Assembly: GCF_008386575.1 (NCBI RefSeq)
Contig: NZ_VUOA01000019.1
Location: 374,979-421,142, forward strand
DNA: 46,164 nucleotides
From: Salinarimonas soli
Lineage (GTDB): Bacteria; Pseudomonadota; Alphaproteobacteria; Rhizobiales; Beijerinckiaceae
Reading direction: 5' to 3'
The translations under genes and the position numbers were made by a program. Of the stretch, positions 1 to 8,060 are shown piece by piece. Position 1 is the stretch's first letter. Each line of letters begins with the position of its first letter. The notes below the pieces were generated by a model. That model was given only the letters and a program-made list of their open reading frames with translations. It ran no database searches and was not told the origin of the DNA.

Positions 1-69
1 GGCGCTCCAGGCCCGCGCGCGCGAGCGCAGCGCGCATCGGCCGGACCCGCCCGACGGTGCTGCGACCGC

Positions 70-98
70 TTGTCGTTGGGGCAGCCGCGGGCTACCCT
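70..98 (+). promoter_or_regulatory. Weak candidate promoter for fae
   Basis: TTGTCG (70-75), a 17-nt spacer and TACCCT (93-98) form a degenerate sigma70-like pair about 115 nt before the fae start. Nothing else in bases 1-219 is recognisable. The left end may hold the tail of an upstream gene, but I cannot support one. The match to consensus is modest and in this base composition could be chance. Confidence 0.25.
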
Positions 99-219
99 CC
101 CGGGACTATCTGGCCAACCGGTTCGGCGCCGCCGAACGCTGAGAACAAGGATAGGCGAGTCGGCTGCTGCCTCTCGCGCAAGCGGCCGGAATGTGCAGCT
201 CCAGGGGAGGAATCCGGAG

Positions 220-738
220 ATGGCGACAATCAGCAAGGTCATGGTTGGTGAGGCGTTGGTCGGCGACGGCAACGAGGTGGCGCATATCGATCTTCTCATC
301 GGGCCGCGCGGCTCGGCGGCCGAGACCGCCTTCTGCAACAGCCTGACGAACAACAAGCACGGCTTCACATCGCTTCTCGCGGTGATCGCGCCGAACCTGC
401 CGTGCAAGCCCAACACCCTCATGTTCAACAAGGTGACGATCAACGACGCCCGGCAGGCCGTGCAGATGTTCGGCCCCGCCCAGCATGCCGTCGCCATGGC
501 GGTGCAGGATTGCGTCGCCGAGGGCACGATTCCCCTCGCGGAGGCCGACGATCTCTACATCTGCGTCGGCGTGTTCATCCACTGGGAGGCGGCGGACGAC
601 GCCAAGATCCAGAAATACAACTACGAGGCCACGAAGCTCGCCCTGGAGCGCGCCATCCGCGGCACGCCCACGGCCCGCGAGGTCACCGAGCAGCGCAAGA
701 GCGCCAGCCATCCCTTCGCGGCCCAGACCGCCGCTTAG
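220..738 (+). CDS. fae: Formaldehyde-activating enzyme (Fae)
   Basis: Cytoplasmic enzyme of 172 aa that condenses formaldehyde with tetrahydromethanopterin to methylene-H4MPT, the entry step of the H4MPT-linked oxidation pathway in methylotrophs. The whole protein matches the single-domain Fae family in length and in signature stretches such as [11 protein letters not shown], with His22 at the position of the catalytic histidine known for this family, and [13 protein letters not shown]. The frame is open upstream to 70, but ATG 220 is chosen because GGGGAGG (204-210) sits at the right distance and the protein then starts where the family starts. Neighbouring genes are also of the H4MPT pathway. 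A strong hairpin follows the gene. Confidence 0.97.
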   Translation: MATISKVMVGEALVGDGNEVAHIDLLIGPRGSAAETAFCNSLTNNKHGFTSLLAVIAPNLPCKPNTLMFNKVTINDARQAVQMFGPAQHAVAMAVQDCVAEGTIPLAEADDLYICVGVFIHWEAADDAKIQKYNYEATKLALERAIRGTPTAREVTEQRKSASHPFAAQTAA

Positions 739-831
739 GGGAGCAGCCATCCTGAGCAGAACAAGCCACCGCCGGTATCGGGAGGCCTGCTTCAGCGATT
801 GGCAGCTATCTTTCTTGGACGGACGTGACGT

Positions 832-857
832 CGAGGGGGGCCCCATGGCCCCCCTCG
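832..857. terminator. Hairpin between convergent fae and HisA-like gene
   Basis: CGAGGGGGGCC (832-842) and GGCCCCCCTCG (847-857) are a perfect 11-bp inverted repeat with a 4-nt loop, lying between two genes that end towards each other. There is no U-run on either strand, so it would act as a non-canonical bidirectional terminator or as a 3'-end stabiliser. Confidence 0.6.
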
Positions 858-874
858 TCCTCCCTCGGAGGCCC

Positions 875-1579
875 CTAGCCGAGCCCCAGATGCTCCCGCC
901 GCAGGCGCCCGTCATGGATCGCGGAGGCGACGAGCGCCCCCGCCGCTCCCGCCCGGCGCAGGGCCGGCAGGTCCTCCGGGCCGCGCAGGCCGCCCGCTGC
1001 GTAGAGCTTGGCGCGCGGCGAGAGCCGGCGCGCGGCGGCGATCCGCTCGAGGTCTGGCCCGAGGCCGAGGCCCACCCGGGCGAGCGTCATGACGATCACG
1101 TCGTCGGGCCAGAGGGACGCGTCCTCGTGCAGGGGGGCGGGCCCGAGAGGCACCTCGCCCCGGCTGTCGAGGGACAGGATCGCGTCCGCTCGGAAGCGTC
1201 GCACGAGGGTCACGTCGGCCTGGCTCTCGCTGCCGAGAACGGCGCGGCCGAGGCCGAGCGACAGGAAATCCGCGACCGCCTCCCCGGTCGCGAAACCCGC
1301 ATCCACCCACAGCTCGATCCCGGGGCAGGCGGCGGCGATGGCACGAAGGCCGGCGATGTCGGCCGGGCGGCCGGCGATGGCGTCGAGATCGGCCACGTAG
1401 AGGCGGCGCGCCGGCACCGCCGCGACGAGGCCCCGCGCCACGGCGGCAGGCTCGGCGCTCGGGCTCAGCGGCGTCTCGATCGGCGCATAGGTGTCGCGCG
1501 CGCCCGCCCGGGCCCGCACCACGAGGCCGCCGCGCAGGTCGATCACGGGCACGACGTCGAACGGGCCCTCGCTCATCAT
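875..1579 (-). CDS. HisA-like TIM-barrel protein of the H4MPT cluster
   Basis: Protein of 234 aa with the HisA/HisF (beta/alpha)8 layout: an N-terminal VIDLRGGLVVRA strand carrying the first aspartate, a mid-protein LSLDSRGE strand with a second aspartate, and a C-terminal AAGGLRGPEDL phosphate-binding-like loop. True HisA acts in histidine synthesis. This divergent version beside fae belongs to the HisA-like genes that accompany bacterial H4MPT gene islands and is thought to act in methanopterin cofactor synthesis; the exact reaction is not known to me. Two consecutive ATGs (1579 and 1576) could be the start, and GGGAG fits 1576 slightly better. Its start lies only 22 bp from the divergent gene at 1602. 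Confidence 0.8.
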   Translation of the reverse strand: MMSEGPFDVVPVIDLRGGLVVRARAGARDTYAPIETPLSPSAEPAAVARGLVAAVPARRLYVADLDAIAGRPADIAGLRAIAAACPGIELWVDAGFATGEAVADFLSLGLGRAVLGSESQADVTLVRRFRADAILSLDSRGEVPLGPAPLHEDASLWPDDVIVMTLARVGLGLGPDLERIAAARRLSPRAKLYAAGGLRGPEDLPALRRAGAAGALVASAIHDGRLRREHLGLG

Positions 1580-1601
1580 CCGGCTCCCAGGATCCCCCGC
1601 G

Positions 1602-2633
1602 ATGTCGCATGATTCGCACGCCGCCGTCGTCGGCTGGGATCTGGGCGGCGTGCACGTGAAGGCGGCGCGCGTGGAGGGCGGCCGGGTGCGCGCCTTCGTG
1701 CAGGCGCCCTGCGCCCTCTGGCAGGGCGTGGACGCCCTCGACGAGACCCTCGCCGGGCTCCCGGACTGGGCGCGGGGCCGGGCCCTCCATGCCGTCACCA
1801 TGACGGGCGAGCTCTGCGATTGCTTCGCCGATCGGCGCGAGGGCGTGGGCGCGCTCACCGCCTGGGCCGTGGAACGCCTGCCGGGGCGGGTGCTGGTCTA
1901 TGGCGGCCGGTCCGGCTTCCTCGATCCCGCCGCGGCCCGGGCCGCCGCGACGGAGGTCGCCTCGGCGAACTGGCACGCGAGCGCGGTGCTCGCAGCCCGC
2001 CTGGTCCCGGACGCGCTTCTCGTCGACATCGGCTCGACGACGGCGGACCTCATCCCCCTGGCCGGCGGACGCTCCGTGGCTGCGGGCTATACCGACGCGG
2101 AGCGGCTCGAGACGGGGGAACTCGTCTATACGGGCCTCGTGCGCACGCCGGTCATGGCCTTGGCCCACGCCGCGCCGTTCCGGGGCGGCCTCGTGCGCCT
2201 CGCGGCGGAGCATTTCGCCACCACGGCGGACCTGTACCGGCTTCTCGGCGCGCTGCCCGACGCCGCCGACCAGCAGGAGGCGGCCGACGGGCGCGGCAAG
2301 TCGCTGCCCGAGACGCGCACGCGCCTTGCCCGCATGATCGGCCGCGACCGCGACGAGGGCTCGGACGAGGACTGGCGCCGGCTCGCCGCCTATCTCGCCG
2401 AGCGCCAGCTCCGCCGGCTGCATGACGCGGCGGCGCAGGTCCTATCGCGGGGCGTCGTGCCGGAGGGGGCTCCCGTCATCGGCTGCGGCGTCGGCCTCCC
2501 CCTCGCCGAGGCCCTGGCGGGGCGCCTTGGCCGGCCCTTCCTCGATCTGGCCGCCCTCGTCGAGGCGGACGACCGGGCCTGGCTCTCGGCCTGCGCGCCC
2601 GCCATGGCCGTGGCGCTGCTCGCGGCGGGGTGA
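1602..2633 (+). CDS. H4MPT-linked C1 pathway protein, hydantoinase/oxoprolinase (actin-like ATPase) family
   Basis: Protein of 343 aa. The start VVGWDLGGVHVKAARV is an actin-fold phosphate-1 loop, and LLVDIGSTTADLIPL at about residues 147-161 is the phosphate-2 loop of the hydantoinase A/oxoprolinase/BadF group. It matches the family of unknown function that co-occurs with fae, mch and the methanopterin genes, so a role in H4MPT biosynthesis or maturation is likely but the reaction is unknown. No clear Shine-Dalgarno sequence precedes ATG 1602, and the promoter must lie inside the divergent neighbour because only 22 bp separate the two starts. The stop is 4 bp from the end of the convergent propeller gene. 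Confidence 0.85.
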   Translation: MSHDSHAAVVGWDLGGVHVKAARVEGGRVRAFVQAPCALWQGVDALDETLAGLPDWARGRALHAVTMTGELCDCFADRREGVGALTAWAVERLPGRVLVYGGRSGFLDPAAARAAATEVASANWHASAVLAARLVPDALLVDIGSTTADLIPLAGGRSVAAGYTDAERLETGELVYTGLVRTPVMALAHAAPFRGGLVRLAAEHFATTADLYRLLGALPDAADQQEAADGRGKSLPETRTRLARMIGRDRDEGSDEDWRRLAAYLAERQLRRLHDAAAQVLSRGVVPEGAPVIGCGVGLPLAEALAGRLGRPFLDLAALVEADDRAWLSACAPAMAVALLAAG

Positions 2634-2637
2634 CCCC

Positions 2638-3579
2638 TCAGCGCAGGAACGCCCCGAAGGCGCGCGGGCCCGCCCCCACGGGGATCTCGCCGATGACGGC
2701 CAGCGTGCCCGTGTCGATGACGCTCAAGGTGTCGGATTCCCAGTTCGCGACGAAGATCCGCCGCCCGTCCGGGCTCGCCGCGATCCCCTCCGGGTACTCG
2801 CCGACGGGGATCTTCGTGATCGGAGCAAGCGTCGCGAGATCGAACACGCTGACGCTCGCCCCGTACTGATTCGTGGCAAAGCCCCGCCCGCCCGCGAGCG
2901 CCACCGCGTAGGGCCGCTCGCCGACGGGGACGGTGCCCACCACCCGGCGCGCCGCAAGATCGACGACCGTGACGTCGTTCGAGCCCACATTGGCGGTATA
3001 GGCGCGGGCCCCTTCCGAATCGATCGTCACCCCGAACGGCCGCTTGCCCACCGGCACCGCCGCGACCCGGGCAAGCGTCGCTGCATCCACGAGCGAGAGC
3101 GTGTCGTCGTCCCGATCCGCGACAGCCAGCAGGGCGCCGTCCGGCGTCACGGCGATGCCTGAAGGCGAGGCGCCCACGGTAGCCTCGCCCGCGATCTTGC
3201 GCTCCGCCGCGTCGACCGCGAGGACGCGCTTGGCATACCAGTCCGCCACGTAGACCCGGTCGCCCCGCGGCGCGACGGCGATGCCGAGCGGCCCGCCGGG
3301 GAGGGGCATGCGGGCCTCGACGGCGCGGGTCGCCGCGTCGATGATCGTGAGGGCCGGGCCTTCCGGGCTCGTCACGTAGACCTTGCCCGTCGCCCCGTGC
3401 ACCGCGACGCCCGCCGGAGCGCCGGGCACCGGCACGCGGGCCGCGACCCGGCCGCCGTCGAGATCGACGATGGCGACCTCCTCGGCGGTCTGGTTCGTCA
3501 CGAAGGCCTCGAGGGCATAGCCGGGGCGCGGCGCCAGGAGGGCGAGGAGAGCCGCGCCGACGATCGCTCTGCCGATCAC
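2638..3579 (-). CDS. Secreted YVTN-family beta-propeller protein
   Basis: Protein of 313 aa with a short N-terminal hydrophobic segment (signal peptide ending near GYALEA), followed by about seven repeats of the YVTN/YncE type, for example VYVTSPEG, VYVADWYAK, AYTANVGSN and IFVANWESD, each followed by a V/I-D strand. This builds a periplasmic seven-bladed propeller, a scaffold or binding protein without a known reaction. GTG 3579 overlaps the TGA of the upstream SRPBCC gene (GTGA), which decides the start. It is the last gene of the long minus-strand operon. A second, related propeller is encoded at 9958. Confidence 0.88.
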   Translation of the reverse strand: MIGRAIVGAALLALLAPRPGYALEAFVTNQTAEEVAIVDLDGGRVAARVPVPGAPAGVAVHGATGKVYVTSPEGPALTIIDAATRAVEARMPLPGGPLGIAVAPRGDRVYVADWYAKRVLAVDAAERKIAGEATVGASPSGIAVTPDGALLAVADRDDDTLSLVDAATLARVAAVPVGKRPFGVTIDSEGARAYTANVGSNDVTVVDLAARRVVGTVPVGERPYAVALAGGRGFATNQYGASVSVFDLATLAPITKIPVGEYPEGIAASPDGRRIFVANWESDTLSVIDTGTLAVIGEIPVGAGPRAFGAFLR

Positions 3580-4121
3580 GAGCCGCCCTTCTCGATCCGC
3601 TCTTTGAGAGCGTCGAGCCCGGCCCGGTAGACGCCCGACACCGCCTTCATGGCGGCCTCGTCGTTCAGCTCCGGCGGCGGGTCGTTGTTCGGGTAGCCGC
3701 GATAGAAGGCGCCGCGCCACTCCACCTTGGAGCGGCCCTCGCCCGCAGGCTCGACGATGAGCGTCGCGGAATAATTGGTGACGGGCAGCACCTTCGGGTC
3801 GACCTCGGCGATGCGATAGAAATAGCTGCGCTTCTCGGGCTCGTAGCGGGCCAGCACCTCGTCGATCGTGCCGCCGCCTTTCAGCGTCAGGCGCCGGGTC
3901 GCGTCTGTGGCGTTGCCGCCCTTGCCCTCGGTCTTCTCGACCACGGGATGCCAGCTCATGTCCTGAAAGTTGCCGATCACGGCCCAGACCTTGTCCGGCG
4001 GGGCGTTGATCTCGACGGCCTCGGTGGTCTTCTTGCGGCTTGGGCCGTGGGCCGCGGCGGCAAGCGGCACGAGGGCGGCGAAGGCGAGGGCGAGGCCCAG
4101 CGTGCGGCGGTTTGGCGTCAT
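3576..4121 (-). CDS. Periplasmic SRPBCC (MxaD-like) protein
   Basis: Protein of 181 aa: a signal peptide (about residues 1-24, ending AAAAHG), then an SRPBCC/polyketide-cyclase helix-grip domain recognised by EAVEINAPPDKVWAVIGNF and the C-terminal helix SGVYRAGLDALKERIEKG. The family includes MxaD, a periplasmic protein that assists methanol oxidation, so a role near PQQ dehydrogenases is plausible but not shown. GGAGA precedes ATG 4121. It sits inside the cofactor-biosynthesis operon, directly before the propeller gene with which it overlaps by 4 nt. Confidence 0.82.
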   Translation of the reverse strand: MTPNRRTLGLALAFAALVPLAAAAHGPSRKKTTEAVEINAPPDKVWAVIGNFQDMSWHPVVEKTEGKGGNATDATRRLTLKGGGTIDEVLARYEPEKRSYFYRIAEVDPKVLPVTNYSATLIVEPAGEGRSKVEWRGAFYRGYPNNDPPPELNDEAAMKAVSGVYRAGLDALKERIEKGGS

Positions 4122-4133
4122 GGATTGGTCTCC

Positions 4134-4724
4134 TTACCCTTGGGATTGTTCTGCCGGGGCCGGCGCCGGGCCGAGCGCGGCGCCGATCTTCGCCCCGATC
4201 CAGTCCCAGGCTTCCCGTTCGCGGGGCCCGGCGGTCTTGGATATCGCAATCTCGAGATAGGCCATCTCGGCGCGGATCTTCTCCGGCGGCAGCATGTGCA
4301 GGCGCGTGGAGAGGATCGCGGCCTCGATGACGGCGCCCTGCGCCCGGTTGTAGCCGATGAAGGGCCGGTGCATGGCCTGGTGCACGACCCGGCAGCGAAA
4401 ACGCGGCCGGATCTCGTCCTCTTCCCGGTCCACCACCTCCAGCTCCGCGTGGGCGAAGGCGTCGGCGAGCCGCAGGCCGGGGATAGCTTGGCAGGGCACC
4501 ACGGGCCAGTCGCGCCGCCCCGTGACGCAGCCGGCGATCACCCGCACGTCGGCGGGCGCGGCGGCCGAGAGGAAGCGGTGCGCTTCCAGGTTCGTGATCG
4601 TGGGGGAGGGGCGGAACGGCGCGACGATCAGATGATCGCCCTCCGCATGCAGGCCGAAGGGCACCAGATGGTGGCCCCCGTCGGGATTGCGGGTGATGAC
4701 GACGGTCTCCAGGATCAGGGGCAC
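4134..4724 (-). CDS. DUF447 family protein (flavin-reductase-like split barrel)
   Basis: Protein of 196 aa. The segments ETVVITRNPDGGHHLVPFGLHAE and IVAPFRPSPTITNLEAH are typical of DUF447, a family related to FMN-binding split barrels and found in methanogens and in H4MPT-using bacteria, always near methanopterin genes. No reaction is established. The start is GTG 4724, one base after the TGA of the dihydropteroate-synthase-like gene, and no ATG fits. The C-terminal tail (PAPAPAEQSQG) is low complexity. Confidence 0.82.
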   Translation of the reverse strand: MPLILETVVITRNPDGGHHLVPFGLHAEGDHLIVAPFRPSPTITNLEAHRFLSAAAPADVRVIAGCVTGRRDWPVVPCQAIPGLRLADAFAHAELEVVDREEDEIRPRFRCRVVHQAMHRPFIGYNRAQGAVIEAAILSTRLHMLPPEKIRAEMAYLEIAISKTAGPREREAWDWIGAKIGAALGPAPAPAEQSQG

Positions 4725-4725
4725 G

Positions 4726-6132
4726 TCACGCCTCCCGGGCCCGGGCGCGCAGCGTATGACCTGCCTCCTTGAAGCGGGTCGAGTCCTCCGCCGGGCGGTC
4801 CGCCGAACAGCCCCAGTCCAGGGGCTCGTCCTGGACGTAGCGCTTGCCCAGCCGCCAGGCGATCTCGGCTTTCGCGAGCTCGGCGCCGAGATAGAAGGCG
4901 TGCCCGCCGTCGCTCTCCACGGCGAGCCGCGGGAAGAAGGCGAGGGCGTCCGTCTCGACCACGTGGACCGCGCGGTTGAACACGTGAATGCCGTCCTCGG
5001 CCACCGCGATGCGGTAATTGGCGTCGCGCACCTGGTCGGCTTGCCCTGCGATCTCCTCGGGCGTCTGCACGAAGGGGCGCCGGTCGTGCAGGCCTAGCAG
5101 CGCGCGGCCATAACCCTTCGGGAGCGCGCCGTCGGCCTTGGCGGCATGCATGACCCGCCGCGCCGCGTCGTGCTCCTCGATCGTTCGGCGGGTATGGTGG
5201 CTCACCTGGACCACGAGCACGTTGCGGATCGACAGCTCGGAGCACATCCCCAACAACGAGGCCGTCATGCCGAGGCTATCGGCCTCGGTCAGCTCCGTCA
5301 GGTTGCCGGTCCCCATGAGCATCTCGACCTCGGGCATGAGCCGCCGCACCTCGGCGTAGCGCACGATCGAGTCGACGAAGCCGAAATGGATCGGCTCGAG
5401 GATCGCGTCGGCCATGAAGGGCCGGCCCGCCGCATCAAGGCGCTCGGCGGCGCGAAGGAGCGAGGGGAGGTCGTCGGGACGGGTCGGCACCAGGATGGGC
5501 ACGGCGTCGGTCTCGAAGGCGAGGTCGACGGTGTCCTCGTTGAGGCTGAGCAGGAAGTCGGCGCCTGCCGCCGCGCCCCGGCGCAGCTCGTCGGGGGAGA
5601 ACGAGTCGACGCTGACCCGCAGGCCCTCGGCCTTGAGCAGCCGGACGGTGCTCTCCAGGTGCGGGAAGGGGGTGTCGGGCAGGCCGCCGATGTCGATGAC
5701 GTCCGCGCCCCGGCGCGCGAGGTCGAGGGCGCGCCGCAGCGTCGCCTCCGGGTCGAGGCGGGGCGCGTCGACGATCTCGGCGAAGATGCGCAAGCTGTGG
5801 CGCGACAGGTCGGGCCGGCGCCCCGCAAGGCCGAGATGGGCCGGCAGGTCCACGATCTCGTCGGGTCCCCGCTCGACGGGCACGCCGAAATGAAGGCTGA
5901 GCGCATCGAGATCCGCGCGGCAGCGGCCGGGCAGGACGATCCGGGTGGCACCCTGAGGAATCGTGAGGCGCCGGCGCAGGATCTCCTCCGTCATCAGCGC
6001 CGCGACCTTCACGCCGGCGTCCAGGATCGTCCAGTCGTAGCGCTCGCGGGGCAGGGCGGCGGCGACCGCCTCCAGGCGCGGCCTGGCGAGGTGGCCGGTG
6101 ACGAAGACGAGGTGTTGGCGCGGTTCGCTCAA
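4726..6132 (-). CDS. Dihydropteroate-synthase-like protein (H4MPT biosynthesis)
   Basis: Protein of 468 aa. An N-terminal domain (about 1-140, with HLVFVTGHLARPRLE) precedes a TIM-barrel region resembling pterin-binding enzymes (GADVIDIGGLPDT, RVSVDSFSPDELRRGAAAGADFLLSLNE) and a C-terminal extension. The family is the DHPS-related protein of methanogens and methylotrophs, proposed to act in methanopterin synthesis, where the acceptor is a ribofuranosyl-aniline rather than p-aminobenzoate alone. The start is TTG 6132, preceded by GAGGG, 7 bp after the flavoprotein stop. No ATG or GTG fits the N-terminal homology better. Confidence 0.88.
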   Translation of the reverse strand: MSEPRQHLVFVTGHLARPRLEAVAAALPRERYDWTILDAGVKVAALMTEEILRRRLTIPQGATRIVLPGRCRADLDALSLHFGVPVERGPDEIVDLPAHLGLAGRRPDLSRHSLRIFAEIVDAPRLDPEATLRRALDLARRGADVIDIGGLPDTPFPHLESTVRLLKAEGLRVSVDSFSPDELRRGAAAGADFLLSLNEDTVDLAFETDAVPILVPTRPDDLPSLLRAAERLDAAGRPFMADAILEPIHFGFVDSIVRYAEVRRLMPEVEMLMGTGNLTELTEADSLGMTASLLGMCSELSIRNVLVVQVSHHTRRTIEEHDAARRVMHAAKADGALPKGYGRALLGLHDRRPFVQTPEEIAGQADQVRDANYRIAVAEDGIHVFNRAVHVVETDALAFFPRLAVESDGGHAFYLGAELAKAEIAWRLGKRYVQDEPLDWGCSADRPAEDSTRFKEAGHTLRARAREA

Positions 6133-6139
6133 GGCGCCC

Positions 6140-6697
6140 TCACTCGTGCCGGGCCAGGGCGGCGAGGCGCTCGCGCAGCGCCCCGCGCAGGCCCTCCAGG
6201 CTCTCCACCACGGTGGTCGCCTCGAAGCTCTTGAGCTTCTCCACGTTCTCCAGGTCGATGCGGCGGGGATAGACCTTCACCATGCCGTCCGGCGCCATGG
6301 TCTCCATCTCGGGTGCGGTGTCGCAGGCGAAGACGATGGCGGGGACGCGGCACTTGCCGGCCTGCGCGTAGACGTTCGTCGCAAGCGTGTCGGAGATGCC
6401 GTAGACGCACTTGGCGATGGTGTTCGAGGTTGCGGGCGCTACCACGAGGGTGTGGTAGACGCCGTGGTAGAACTGCCCCACGGGCGCCGCGCTCGCCGTG
6501 GTGTCCTTGATGATCCGCACGCCCGGCGGCAGCTGCTCCAGCCGGTGGCGGTAGAGCTTCACTACCTCGGCGGCCGCGCGCGTCACGAACACGTCGAGAT
6601 CCGGGACCTCCGCCATGAGCTCCAGGCTCTCGGTGAAGAAATGGCCGGAGCCGGTGAGCGCCCAGGCGAGGCGCTGCGGACGGACGGGCGCGTTCAT
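6140..6697 (-). CDS. Flavoprotein, dihydromethanopterin reductase (DmrB/AfpA)-like
   Basis: Protein of 185 aa of the flavoprotein (HFCD) fold. WALTGSGHFFTESLE at the N-terminus is the FMN phosphate loop and LVVAPATSNTIAKCVYGISDTLATN (about 87-111) is the PAxxNT-type flavin motif. Archaeal-type members in H4MPT bacteria reduce dihydromethanopterin to H4MPT, the last step of cofactor formation. That function is inferred from family and context. ATG 6697 overlaps the TGA of mfnE by 4 nt. Confidence 0.85.
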   Translation of the reverse strand: MNAPVRPQRLAWALTGSGHFFTESLELMAEVPDLDVFVTRAAAEVVKLYRHRLEQLPPGVRIIKDTTASAAPVGQFYHGVYHTLVVAPATSNTIAKCVYGISDTLATNVYAQAGKCRVPAIVFACDTAPEMETMAPDGMVKVYPRRIDLENVEKLKSFEATTVVESLEGLRGALRERLAALARHE

Positions 6698-7329
6698 GGG
6701 GCGGCCGCCTCGAGGAGCGCCGGGGCCCGGGCGGGCACGTCCGCGACGCCCGACAGGTCGTCTCCGTCGGCGGGCCCATGGATCGTGACGGTGCCGGGGA
6801 AGCCCGCCGCGAAGCGCGGGAACGCCTCGTCGACGAGGCCGAAGCGGGCGAGCGCCGCCGCGTCCGCGCCCGGCGGGCTGTCGGCGGATTTCACGAGGAC
6901 GAGGCGTGCGGCGCCGATCGTCCGGGCAAGCCACAGGCCGAGCGAATCCGAGGTGACGCCCCAGGTCTCGGGGACGTCCGGGTGGCCGCGCCGCAAGGGG
7001 GCGGCGTTCCAGACCGGGATGCGGGCGGACCAGGCGGCTTCCGCGAGGGCCTCGGGGCGTCGCAGGATGCGCAGGTCGGGCCTGAGCGCCCGCAGGACCT
7101 GCGCGGTCGCCCCCATGGCGTCGAGGGCAAGGCGGTGGGCAAGCGCGTCGCTGAACCCCACTTGCGCCTGCGTCGTCCGCACCGCGTCCGCGAAGGCGCC
7201 GCCGCCCGGGACGACGACGATGCCCCGGCCGGCGGGCAGGGAGGCGAGCACGGCCCGCAGGCGCCGGCTGCCCAGGAGGCTCCCGCCGATCTTGACCACC
7301 ACGGGCGCCGGCCGCACGGCCCGCCTCAT
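6694..7329 (-). CDS. mfnE: MfnE-like amino-acid-kinase-family enzyme (methylofuran biosynthesis)
   Basis: Protein of 211 aa of the amino acid kinase family: VVKIGGSLLGS near the N-terminus is the ATP phosphate loop, GIVVVPGGGAFAD the second glycine-rich loop, and VTSDSLGLWLA and LVLVKSADSPPG the C-terminal nucleotide site. In methanogens MfnE phosphorylates aminomethyl-furan-methyl phosphate during methanofuran synthesis. H4MPT bacteria need an analogous furan cofactor for the formyltransferase/hydrolase complex. ATG 7329 overlaps the stop of mfnB (ATGA), and the pairing of the two consecutive pathway enzymes supports both calls. Confidence 0.85.
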   Translation of the reverse strand: MRRAVRPAPVVVKIGGSLLGSRRLRAVLASLPAGRGIVVVPGGGAFADAVRTTQAQVGFSDALAHRLALDAMGATAQVLRALRPDLRILRRPEALAEAAWSARIPVWNAAPLRRGHPDVPETWGVTSDSLGLWLARTIGAARLVLVKSADSPPGADAAALARFGLVDEAFPRFAAGFPGTVTIHGPADGDDLSGVADVPARAPALLEAAAP

Positions 7330-8060
7330 GCCGCCACCGGCGCGAGCCGCCGTCGGGCCTCGCTCACGCGCGCGGGATCGAGCCGCCCCCGCCGGTCGCT
7401 GCCCACCGACAGGCCGCCGCGAAAGCCGAGATAGCTCGGGCCGCAGCCCGAGAGGCGCGGGATGTCGTCGAGGGTGAGCGACCCGGCAAGGCCCGAGAGG
7501 AGGCCGAGGCGGCGGCAGGCCATCACGAAATCTGTAAGCGCGCTCAAGGTCAGATGGTCGGTGAGCCGCAGGCCCGCCTTGCCCCGCGTGTCGATCATCG
7601 CGCCCGCGAAGCCCGCGAGCGCGAGGTTCGGGAGCCACTCGGTGCGCGGCCCGTCCTCGGCGAAGAGCACCGCGACCGTGGGCGTGCCGAGGGCGCCGAG
7701 CGCGCCCGCGAGCCGCTCCAGGTCCGGGTCGGCGGCGAGGGCGGGCGAGAGCGCCACCTTCACCATGCCCACCCCGCAGGCCGCCGTGACGCGGATCCGG
7801 GTCACGAGGTCGCCAAGGCCCGCCGCCTCCCCCGCCACCGCGCTGACGCAGGCCCGCCCGCCGACCGCGAGGGTGATCGCGCGGACCGTGTCGGGCGCCA
7901 GGGAGCCGAGCGCCCCCTCGTCCGGGTCCTTGGCGTCGACGAGGTCGGCGCCGGCGCCCGCGGCCTCCACGGCCTCGCGGGTGTCGCGGACGCTGACGAG
8001 AAGGCGCGGCGCCGGCTGGTCGAGGGAGAATCCGATGGCGTGGGGCATCGGCGCGTTCAC
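7326..8060 (-). CDS. mfnB: MfnB-like (5-formylfuran-3-yl)methyl phosphate synthase
   Basis: Protein of 244 aa, DUF556/MfnB family TIM barrel that makes the furan ring of methanofuran or methylofuran from two glyceraldehyde-3-phosphate molecules. Diagnostic segments are LLVSVRDTREAVEAAGAGADLVDAKDPDEGALG (catalytic lysine in DAKDP), VKVALSP, a second lysine in DTRGKAGLRL, and the GLAGSLTLDDIPRL and YLGFRGGLS phosphate-site strands. GTG 8060 overlaps the previous stop as GTGA. An internal ATG (8048) would remove only four residues. With mfnE it indicates local synthesis of the formyl-carrier cofactor. Confidence 0.9.
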   Translation of the reverse strand: MNAPMPHAIGFSLDQPAPRLLVSVRDTREAVEAAGAGADLVDAKDPDEGALGSLAPDTVRAITLAVGGRACVSAVAGEAAGLGDLVTRIRVTAACGVGMVKVALSPALAADPDLERLAGALGALGTPTVAVLFAEDGPRTEWLPNLALAGFAGAMIDTRGKAGLRLTDHLTLSALTDFVMACRRLGLLSGLAGSLTLDDIPRLSGCGPSYLGFRGGLSVGSDRRGRLDPARVSEARRRLAPVAA

